A stretch of 11,858 nt of DNA from assembly GCA_015231815.1 (NCBI GenBank), contig JADGAW010000043.1, forward strand, positions 1 through 11,858, written 5' to 3'. The position numbers were made by a program, and so were the translations under genes. Under the pieces are notes generated by a model. That model was given only the letters and a program-made list of their open reading frames with translations. It was not told the origin of the DNA and made no database searches. The stretch is from Nitrospinota bacterium (lineage in GTDB: Bacteria; Nitrospinota_A; JADGAW01). This document shows positions 1 to 5,355 of the stretch, piece by piece (position 1 is the first letter of the stretch; the number at the start of each line of letters is the position of its first letter).

Positions 1-424
1 TACTTGCTGTAACATTAGAACCAACCGGAAGGGTTGTTGCGTTTACTCCGTTAATTGCTTTGGGAATACCAAACTGAAGAATTCCATTTGCGTCAATAGT
101 TGCCGTTGCCATAAGGGTTGCTGAAATACTTGTGGCATTTACTCCGTCAATTGCCTTAGGAATTCCCAGTTGTAAAATACCCGCCGGATCAACAGAAGCT
201 TTAGCGGCAAGGGTTGAAGCAATACTCGTTGCGTTAACTCCGTCAATTGCCTTGGGAATTTCAAATTGCAAAATACCAGATGGATCAACAATAGCGGTTG
301 CCATAAGGGTTGAAGCAACACTGGTGGCGTTCACTCCGTCAATAGCTTTAGGAATTTCAAGTTGTAGAATCTTATTTACATCAATTGTTGCTGTCGCAGC
401 AGATGTTGAAGCAACCGAAGTTGC
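1..424 (-). repeat. Tandem 96-bp in-frame repeats (32 residues each)
   Basis: The motif actCCGTCAAT recurs on the plus strand with CCG at 48, 144, 240 and 336 (slightly varied in the first and last copies), a spacing of exactly 96 bp. Units read from the minus strand are 424-329, 328-233, 232-137, 136-41 and a partial unit from 40 to the edge. Each encodes a 32-residue unit with a conserved IPKAI(D/N)GVNATS core and a more variable V/I-D-x-x-x-I-L strand. Copies have diverged but keep their length, which suggests protein-level selection. The repeats also keep the opposite strand free of stops, giving a false plus-strand frame at 132-581. Confidence 0.9.
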
Positions 425-991
425 ATTTGCCCCTGCAATTATCGGAGGACCAACCCACTCTCCATTAGCGTCAATAACAAGAGTTCCATTTATGGTAATT
501 GTGTTGGGAGTAATATCTTTTCCCGGTACATCATCTGCCGTACCGGAATGCATACTGAATGCTGTGGAAGAAAATTGCTGAAGTGGAGCCATGGGAACGC
601 CGTTTATCATGATTTCCATCCATCTGTTTCCTCCTGTCGGAAGACTTTGAATAACAGAAACCAGGGTCGGAAGTGGTGTTCCGTTTGGTAAGAGTATTGG
701 GTTGCCCATTGGATCAACGATAGGGTTACCACCAAGTTCAATGTTCAGTACCCCCTGTTGAATATTTACAGCAAAGTAGCTTTCCAGCCATAAAAGGTTT
801 GCAGCTGGGTTTGCTGCCAGATCGTCATCGTAAATGGAAAAAACCAAGTCAACCGTTCCTGTTAACGGTTTTCCGTTGGTCTTTGTTAATAAGCCCTGAT
901 AGTTAATTGTTTGTGGTATTCCGGCATAGCCGACAGCACTGAAAAGAAAGCAGAGCAGTGCAACACACGATGCAACAGTTTTCTTCGACAT
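1..991 (-). CDS. Secreted repeat-containing surface protein, N-terminal part (open at left edge)
   Basis: This gene starts at ATG 991-989 and stays open for 330 codons to the window edge, so the C-terminus is missing. Residues 1-23 form a signal peptide (basic MSKK, hydrophobic core, cleavage likely after GYA). Residues 25-150 match the exported-protein domain that begins 'P.t.NYQG.LT...G.PL.GT.d..FsiYd' and continues with 'LW.E......v..G...i.LG' and 'rWmEi.inG.pm.P.q.fsS.a'; its biochemical role is not established. Residues 155-180 (GKDITPNTITING, then a nGEWVG strand) link to a repeat array. From residue 190, four complete 32-residue repeats and part of a fifth follow, with core ILQ(F/L)(E/G)IPKAI(D/N)GVNATS. 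They resemble the 'F.IPKG' beta repeats of phage tail fibres and collagen-like surface proteins. Likely exported and surface or extracellular. It follows the 253-residue exported protein in the same unit. Coding status is very firm; function is not. Confidence 0.88.
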   Translation of the reverse strand, partial: MSKKTVASCVALLCFLFSAVGYAGIPQTINYQGLLTKTNGKPLTGTVDLVFSIYDDDLAANPAANLLWLESYFAVNIQQGVLNIELGGNPIVDPMGNPILLPNGTPLPTLVSVIQSLPTGGNRWMEIMINGVPMAPLQQFSSTAFSMHSGTADDVPGKDITPNTITINGTLVIDANGEWVGPPIIAGANATSVASTSAATATIDVNKILQLEIPKAIDGVNATSVASTLMATAIVDPSGILQFEIPKAIDGVNATSIASTLAAKASVDPAGILQLGIPKAIDGVNATSISATLMATATIDANGILQFGIPKAINGVNATTLPVGSNVTAS

Positions 992-995
992 AGAA

Positions 996-1002
996 CCTCC
1001 TT
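996..1002 (-). promoter_or_regulatory. Shine-Dalgarno AAGGAGG overlapping the upstream stop codon
   Basis: On the minus strand the sequence reads TAAGGAGGTTCTATG. AAGGAGG is a near-perfect SD four bases before the ATG at 991, and its first two bases are also the last two of the TAA stop (1003-1001) of the preceding gene. This fixes the start of the repeat protein and suggests that translation of the two genes is coupled. Confidence 0.8.
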
Positions 1003-1762
1003 AATTATGTTTATCGTTTTCGTGTTTCTGGTCGTTTTCATGATGGCTTTCATTCTCTTCGTTTCTATCACCTTTCTTTAAGGTTTTCTTAAAAGCTTCC
1101 TGAAATGCCTTTATTGCTTTTTCGTAGTTTCCTGCGTAAAGTTTGTCAATTCCTTGAGAAAGATCTGTTCTTGCTTTGACGATACTGCTGTCTGTTTTTC
1201 CCAGAATTAACTCCCTGTTGTTAATAGCTACTGTTACCTCCAGTTCAGAAGATAAAAGCATCATTTTTATGCTGCTCTCAGTATCCTCACCATGAATGTC
1301 TTCCACCTTGTTGATGAAATTCTTCACCCGTTCCAGAACATCCTTAAGTTCCTTTGTTGTTCCATTCTGGTATTTCGTATAAGAATCAAACGCCTTATCA
1401 AGCTCCTTTATTGCATTCTTTAGCTTTGACGATTCCTTTTTGGAAAGAGAACCGGAGCCCTGAATTCTTATAAGCTCTTTCATTACATTGGGAATTGCTG
1501 AATTAAAGTCCTGATTAAAGAGATGCCCATACAGCATTCCTGACTTGAGAATGAAGTTACTGTTACTGATGATTCCAAGAGGAGAGCTTTGTCCAACAGA
1601 ACTATACTGAATAACGTTAGGTGAAGTTAAAAGCTGGGATGAAGACGAATTCCCCGAAGATGTAAGGGTAACATTACTGTTTCCGGTTACTCCTCCAATG
1701 CTAACTGCAGGTTGAACAATCAACAGAGATACAAGAAGAAAAAAATGTGCTAATGGTTTCAA
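1001..1762 (-). CDS. Exported protein with helical/TPR-like domain and charged His/Asn-rich tail
   Basis: A 253-residue protein if started at TTG 1762-1760, which has GGAGGTGA (1775-1768) upstream with an eight-base spacer from the GGAGG core. The GTG three codons earlier (1771) lies inside that SD and has only a three-base spacer from the next GGAGG. With the TTG start, residues 1-21 are a compact signal peptide with cleavage after AVS. Residues about 22-55 are Ser/Thr/Asn-rich. The 'GQSSPLG..SNSNF.LKSGML' segment (about 57-77) resembles the 'G.s.S.nY.l..Gf' motif found in many exported proteins of environmental bacteria. Residues about 90-230 are predicted helical, ending in a TPR-like helix pair (GIDKLYAGNYEKAIKAFQEA). 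The last 20 residues are rich in Glu, Asn, Asp, His and Lys. Probably periplasmic or surface-associated; no enzyme motif is visible. It heads a unit with the repeat protein and may be its partner. Function unknown. Confidence 0.85.
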   Translation of the reverse strand: MKPLAHFFLLVSLLIVQPAVSIGGVTGNSNVTLTSSGNSSSSQLLTSPNVIQYSSVGQSSPLGIISNSNFILKSGMLYGHLFNQDFNSAIPNVMKELIRIQGSGSLSKKESSKLKNAIKELDKAFDSYTKYQNGTTKELKDVLERVKNFINKVEDIHGEDTESSIKMMLLSSELEVTVAINNRELILGKTDSSIVKARTDLSQGIDKLYAGNYEKAIKAFQEAFKKTLKKGDRNEENESHHENDQKHENDKHN

Positions 1763-1767
1763 AAAAA

Positions 1768-1775
1768 TCACCTCC
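1768..1775 (-). promoter_or_regulatory. Strong Shine-Dalgarno GGAGGTGA selecting a TTG start
   Basis: The minus strand reads GGAGGTGA, then five T, then TTG. The match to the 16S anti-SD is eight bases with a normal spacer, supporting TTG at 1762 over GTG at 1771, which overlaps the SD itself. Confidence 0.65.
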
Positions 1776-1824
1776 CTCCATAGTGGTTTTTGTTATTGAA
1801 CATTTATAAAAGAAAAATCATTCT

Positions 1825-1840
1825 ACCACTGGTTATAGCA
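1825..1840 (-). promoter_or_regulatory. Candidate extended -10 promoter and small dyad for the leftward unit
   Basis: The minus strand reads TGCTATAAC at 1840-1832, one mismatch from an extended -10 (TGnTATAAT). No convincing -35 lies upstream. The short dyad ACCA-C-TGGT (1825-1833) abuts the -10 and the expected start point, where a repressor could bind. Transcription from here would give a leader of about 60 nt before the TTG start. The region is very AT-rich, so chance matches are likely. Confidence 0.3.
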
Positions 1841-1985
1841 TTTAAGTAATTAGTTTATATTAAGTAAATAGTATAAATATTAACGGCATGTATAATTGAT
1901 TATAATTTAATAAGAAAACCATGAGTTTCTTTTACAGTATGATATAAATCACCTAATTTACAACTATTTATTCTAAGGAGAAAAC

Positions 1986-2057
1986 ATGAGTTACTGTTGC
2001 TACTTAATTTATTTGCATAAATACAATATTTGCTTTATACCTCTTTGCAGTAGGTAA
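1986..2057 (+). CDS. Possible small ORF, 23 residues, Cys- and Tyr-rich
   Basis: ATG at 1986 is preceded by AAGGAG (1975-1980) with a five-base spacer, the best plus-strand SD I noticed in the window. The frame gives 23 residues: it begins MSYCCYLIYLHKY and ends with CFIPLCSR, with four Cys and four Tyr. Stop is TAA at 2055. A 26-bp palindrome and a weak terminator-like hairpin follow within 75 bp, so it could be a separate short transcript. It lies about 320 bp upstream of two radical SAM genes; a leader peptide or a substrate peptide are both imaginable, neither supported by a recognised motif. A chance ORF in AT-rich DNA remains quite possible. Confidence 0.27.
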   Translation: MSYCCYLIYLHKYNICFIPLCSR

Positions 2058-2080
2058 ATAGACTGTTAAAAAACTATTAA

Positions 2081-2106
2081 AAAGATAATCAACGTTAACT
2101 ATCTTT
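2081..2106. repeat. 26-bp near-perfect palindrome
   Basis: The arms AAAGATA (2081-2087) and TATCTTT (2100-2106) are exact complements, and the centre AACGTT (2091-2096) is itself a palindrome. Of 13 symmetric base pairs, 11 match. It could be the operator of a dimeric regulator or, in RNA, a hairpin. It lies between the small ORF and the operon promoter. Confidence 0.6.
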
Positions 2107-2110
2107 AATG

Positions 2111-2150
2111 AGAATAAAACAGCTTTATTCTTTATTGTTATTTATTTTTT
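2111..2150 (+). terminator. Weak rho-independent-like terminator
   Basis: An eight-base stem AGAATAAA / TTTATTCT (2111-2118, 2124-2131) closes a five-base loop (ACAGC). It is followed by a T-rich stretch ending in TTTTTT at about 2145-2150. The stem is almost entirely A-T, so termination would be inefficient. The position suits the end of a short transcript over the small ORF, or attenuation of read-through toward the radical SAM genes. Confidence 0.3.
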
Positions 2151-2245
2151 CGAAACTTTTTTTTAGTAATTTCTCCCCAAAAAACTGTTTTTTTACTGAA
2201 AAATTGCTTTCAGGTTAGCCTTATTTTCTTTTTTCATGTCTATCT

Positions 2246-2313
2246 CATACCTGTCATCATTTTCTTATTGATATTTAGGGAAAAGTTTTGATTGAGGTAT
2301 GCCGATAGGTATG
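2246..2313. repeat. Three AGGTATG motifs around the operon promoter
   Basis: AGGTATG occurs directly at 2295-2301 and 2307-2313, exactly 12 bp apart, and inverted as CATACCT at 2246-2252. Two copies share flanks of the form GAT(gac)AGGTATGA. The two direct copies overlap the spacer and -10 of the candidate promoter, a position suited to a transcription factor site. A fixed 7-mer would not be expected three times in 70 bp, but the motif was picked after inspection. Confidence 0.4.
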
Positions 2314-2315
2314 AT
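2288..2315 (+). promoter_or_regulatory. Candidate sigma70-type promoter for the radical SAM operon
   Basis: TTGATT (2288-2293) and TATGAT (2310-2315) are spaced by 16 bases; they match the -35 at four of six positions and the -10 at five of six. Transcription would begin near 2322, leaving a leader of about 50 nt before the first operon ATG. This is the best-placed promoter-like sequence upstream of 2375. Confidence 0.45.
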
Positions 2316-2330
2316 TCGTACAAGAAATCA

Positions 2331-2378
2331 ATGGTAAAATTTTCAATCTTGTCCAACACCCTGAAAGTACCAATATGA
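2331..2378 (+). other. Possible 15-codon leader ORF with ATGA overlap
   Basis: ATG at 2331 opens a 15-codon frame whose TGA stop (2376-2378) overlaps the radical SAM start codon (2375-2377) as ATGA, a classic translational-coupling arrangement. The start has only a poor upstream purine stretch (AAGAAA). Since the radical SAM gene itself has a weak SD (GAAAG), coupling would help explain its translation. Chance is a realistic alternative. Confidence 0.2.
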
Positions 2379-3829
2379 CAGAAAATGAAATCTATAATGC
2401 TATTCTCAATGACGATACAGACATTGCGGAAAAAGAGCTAAGTAAAGAGGTTAATTCAGGGTTGGAAATCGTTTCATCTCTCTTAAAGAAAACGAAAAAC
2501 AAACCATATCCTTTAAAAAAATTACAGTCAAGGCTACCAAAACTTATTAATATTTCAACAAGTTATACCTGCAATCTTGGGTGTAAGATGTGTTTGTCCG
2601 GTTTTCAGGACACTCTTTCCCATTCTGAAGAAAAACATTTAACACCTGAAAATTTTAAAAAACTCCTGCCTTGGGTTGAAAAAGCTTCGCATATTACGTT
2701 TGCTGGAATTGGTGAAACAATGTATTCCCCCTATGTACTGGATTTTATACGAAGCGTTAACCATAAGGTCACGATTTTATTAACCAGCGGGGTCAACTTA
2801 AACCCTTCAAATATTAAAGAAATCATTGAGAGTAAACTGAGCTACCTCCAACTTTCCTTTGATGGAAAAAGCTCTGTTGGACACGGTGGGGGGGAAGAGA
2901 AGTATATCAACGACTTTTGGAAAAAAGTTAACATAATTCAAGAGATTAAAAAAAAGCTTAAGAGTAAATCTCCTCACCTTTGCCTGAGGTTAACTCTCGA
3001 TAAAGAAAATTTTGATGGTATCGATGAAATTGTTGAGGAAGCACAAAAAAATGGTATCGATGAAATCATAATTGCCCTGATGTATCCACTCCATAAGGAC
3101 TATTTCGGTTCTTCTTTTTTCTCATCATTTCAGATATCTAAAAAGCTAATTAATAAAAAAGTTAAACAATGGAAAAACAGGGGGATGGAGATTAATGTTT
3201 CTGTTGGGTATAAAAAACTTCATGACTCCAATAATACCTGTTTTTATGTTGATAATTTTGTTAACTTTGCTCTTGATATAGAACGTCCCACAGTTTGTTG
3301 TACAAGTTTTAATTTACCCATGGAAATAAGTGGAGGCACAATATATAGATATTGGAACTCCTTTCAATTCAGGTATCTCAGGTATCTTCATTTTTGTTCT
3401 GAGTCGAATGACCTTCCAGCCTTATGTAAAATCTGTTGGACGGAAAACCCTCAAAAGTTTTCTGAAGTTGGTGAGGACTTTCTTACCCCTAAAAATTTAG
3501 AGAAAGAATACTCCCTCTACAATAGGGCATCAAATCTTAAATGTGAAGGGAAGCTTTCAGAAGCACAAGGATTATTCCTAAATATTTTAGACCTCAACCC
3601 AGACTTTCCTCTTATAGGAAAAACCTATTTTCATCTCGGAGAAATAGTGCTGGCAAAAAAGGAGTATAAAGAAGCATTGAGTTATTTTACGTTGGCGGTT
3701 CAACACCACTTTGAACATAAGAAAGCATTTGTTTATCTTTATCTTTTGTTAAGACTTCTTGAAAAACCTAAGCAATACAAAAGAAAAAAGAAATTTAATC
3801 TAACGTGGTTAAAAGAAAACTGCCTTTGA
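2375..3829 (+). CDS. Radical SAM protein with Cys-rich SPASM/twitch-like region and C-terminal TPRs (copy 1)
   Basis: A 484-residue, likely cytoplasmic iron-sulfur enzyme. C66-x3-C70-x2-C73 (CNLGCKMC) is the radical SAM motif that binds the [4Fe-4S] cluster cleaving S-adenosylmethionine. GIGET (111-115) occupies the place of the family's 'GGEP' motif, and LQLSFDG (158-164) is the usual beta strand followed by an unusual GHGGG (169-173). Six further cysteines (289, 308, 309, 341, 351, 354) look like ligands for an auxiliary cluster in a SPASM/twitch-like domain, though spacing departs from the SPASM consensus. Residues about 376-460 form TPR helices (YFHLGEIVLAKKEYKEALSYF). The ATG at 2375 has only a weak SD. 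The gene heads the operon, and a paralogue follows 35 bp downstream. Radical SAM membership is firm. Reaction and substrate are unknown; peptide, protein or sugar modification is possible. Confidence 0.93.
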   Translation: MTENEIYNAILNDDTDIAEKELSKEVNSGLEIVSSLLKKTKNKPYPLKKLQSRLPKLINISTSYTCNLGCKMCLSGFQDTLSHSEEKHLTPENFKKLLPWVEKASHITFAGIGETMYSPYVLDFIRSVNHKVTILLTSGVNLNPSNIKEIIESKLSYLQLSFDGKSSVGHGGGEEKYINDFWKKVNIIQEIKKKLKSKSPHLCLRLTLDKENFDGIDEIVEEAQKNGIDEIIIALMYPLHKDYFGSSFFSSFQISKKLINKKVKQWKNRGMEINVSVGYKKLHDSNNTCFYVDNFVNFALDIERPTVCCTSFNLPMEISGGTIYRYWNSFQFRYLRYLHFCSESNDLPALCKICWTENPQKFSEVGEDFLTPKNLEKEYSLYNRASNLKCEGKLSEAQGLFLNILDLNPDFPLIGKTYFHLGEIVLAKKEYKEALSYFTLAVQHHFEHKKAFVYLYLLLRLLEKPKQYKRKKKFNLTWLKENCL

Positions 3830-3864
3830 TAGATCGACTTTATTAAAGCGAGTAACATTATGAA

Positions 3865-5337
3865 TTGAACCAAGATATGGTGAATGAATATTTAAGAAAT
3901 GATCCACTAGACTTAATCTTAACTGATAAGTTAAACGAAGCTTTTTTCTTGCTTTCAGGTAACAAAAAGTGTAGCAACCAACTTATACTAAAACTTCTTA
4001 ACGCAGTAAAAGATAAACCTGTCCCATTAAAAAATTTAAGAGCGTTTCCTCCCAAAATAATTAATATACCAACGTCATACAAGTGTACTTTAGGGTGCAA
4101 GATGTGTAGCTCTGGTTTTCAAAATACCACATCAATAAGAGAAGAAAAGTTTCTAACCCACGATGAATTTAATTCATTAATGCCATGGATAAAAGAGTCA
4201 TCCATCATTTCTTTTGTTGGTCTAGGGGAAACATTAGAGTCGCCTTACATCTTTGACTTTCTGGAAAAAACTCGAAAAAAAACAACCTATCTCGTAACAA
4301 GTGGTGTTCCACTAAAAGAAAATACGTTTTTTCGGTTAATTGAATGTAACCTTGATTACCTACAGTTTTCCTTTGATGGTAACAGCTCAATTGGTCACGG
4401 AGGAGGAAAGAAAAACTATATAAGAGGATTTTGGGAAAAAATTAAAACCCTTCAGAAGATAAAGCATGAACATAGCGGCAAAACTCCAAAAATAAGTATT
4501 AGAGTTGCGGTCGATAAGGAAAATATTGCTTCTCTCGATGAGCTATTAAACTTTTCTTATGAATATAAGGTGAATGAAGTTTTTTTAGTTCCATTCGTTC
4601 CTATAGAGCAAATGTTTTTTGATACATCACTTTTTGATAATTTTAATGTCAACAAAAACAGGTTAAATCAAATCATAAAAATATGGCGGAAAAAAGGACT
4701 GGATGTAAGAACATCCATTAAAAATATATTTCTTCATAATGCGAACAGTCCATGCATGAGTATTGATAATATTGTAAATTTTGGCTATGAACTTGATTCC
4801 CCAACCGTCTGCTGCTCATCACTTTCCTTACCAATAAAGACTCAAGGCTATTTACCAAAAGAATTTTGGAATTCCTTTCCTTTAAGATATTTAAGGTACT
4901 TGCACTTTAGTTGTGAACAAACAGAACTACCAGAGTTTTGTAAAACCTGTTGGACAGAAAATGCAAAAAACGTTTCGGAAAACTATGAGCAATTAACAAC
5001 AATAAATCATGAGGATGCTCTCACTTTATACAATAAGGCATCCGAGTTAAAAAGAATAAAAAAGTATCTCGAATCCCAAAAAGGGTTTAACCAATTATTA
5101 AAGAAACCACTACATTCATCAACAAGAAGTAGTATCTATTTTCACCTTGGTGAGATTAAAATCATTAAAGAAAACTATAATGAGGCTCTTTCCTACATGA
5201 AACAAGCAGTGAAATTTAACTATACTCATAAAAGAGCATTTACGTATTTATATCTCTTGTTAAGCTTTCATGATGTTCCAACACCAATACAACGAAAGAA
5301 AAAAGTTTACCTTAAGTGGATATCTTCACGAAAATAA
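3865..5337 (+). CDS. Radical SAM protein with Cys-rich SPASM/twitch-like region and C-terminal TPRs (copy 2)
   Basis: A paralogue of the preceding gene along its whole length: 490 residues from TTG 3865, or 486 from ATG 3877. CTLGCKMC (C74, C78, C81) binds the SAM-cleaving cluster. GLGET (119-123) and FSFDG followed by GHGGG (177-181) repeat the features of copy 1. The six C-terminal cysteines (297, 316, 317, 350, 359, 362) align with those of copy 1, as does YWNSF/FWNSF..RYLRYLHF before the CxxC. TPR helices occupy about 385-470. Neither start has a clear SD. A minimal ATG-AAT-TGA at 3860 ends on the TTG, so the start is uncertain. The two copies have diverged clearly in sequence, arguing for distinct substrates or steps, or a heterodimer, rather than recent duplication. 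Exact reaction unknown. Confidence 0.92.
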   Translation: MNQDMVNEYLRNDPLDLILTDKLNEAFFLLSGNKKCSNQLILKLLNAVKDKPVPLKNLRAFPPKIINIPTSYKCTLGCKMCSSGFQNTTSIREEKFLTHDEFNSLMPWIKESSIISFVGLGETLESPYIFDFLEKTRKKTTYLVTSGVPLKENTFFRLIECNLDYLQFSFDGNSSIGHGGGKKNYIRGFWEKIKTLQKIKHEHSGKTPKISIRVAVDKENIASLDELLNFSYEYKVNEVFLVPFVPIEQMFFDTSLFDNFNVNKNRLNQIIKIWRKKGLDVRTSIKNIFLHNANSPCMSIDNIVNFGYELDSPTVCCSSLSLPIKTQGYLPKEFWNSFPLRYLRYLHFSCEQTELPEFCKTCWTENAKNVSENYEQLTTINHEDALTLYNKASELKRIKKYLESQKGFNQLLKKPLHSSTRSSIYFHLGEIKIIKENYNEALSYMKQAVKFNYTHKRAFTYLYLLLSFHDVPTPIQRKKKVYLKWISSRK

Positions 5338-5355
5338 CTACCACCTTTATTCCTT

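Larger units (their letters stand above)
1763..2374. other. Divergent AT-rich intergenic region
   Basis: About 600 bp separate the leftward secreted-protein unit from the rightward radical SAM operon. No long ORF is present. It contains: a candidate leftward -10 (1832-1840); the palindrome TATAATTGATTATA (1891-1904), which could act as a -10 in either direction; a short ATG frame at 1921; a possible 23-codon small ORF (1986-2057); a 26-bp near-palindrome (2081-2106); an AT-only hairpin followed by a T-rich run (2111-2150); several long A and T runs; and a candidate rightward promoter flanked by AGGTATG motifs (2246-2315). The size and structure suggest regulation in both directions. Confidence 0.7.

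Noticed and set aside
1..424. CRISPR-like array
   Set aside because: The 96-bp repeats are contiguous, lack spacers, and encode an in-frame protein repeat.
132..581. Plus-strand 149-codon frame with internal repeats
   Set aside because: It is antisense to the secreted repeat protein. The 96-bp period is a multiple of three, which keeps the opposite frame open, and no SD or signal supports it.
1891..1904. TATAATTGATTATA as a bidirectional -10
   Set aside because: The palindrome is real, but neither direction has a -35 at suitable spacing, and the surroundings are nearly all A and T.
1940..1951. TGATATAAATCA, resembling an FNR/CRP-type dyad
   Set aside because: The outer bases of the FNR consensus are missing, and in DNA this AT-rich such a dyad is expected by chance.
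2108..2218. 36-codon plus-strand frame beginning MRIKQLYSLLLFIF
   Set aside because: It looks like a signal peptide only because T-runs encode Phe and Leu. It has no SD and covers the hairpin and T-rich tract.
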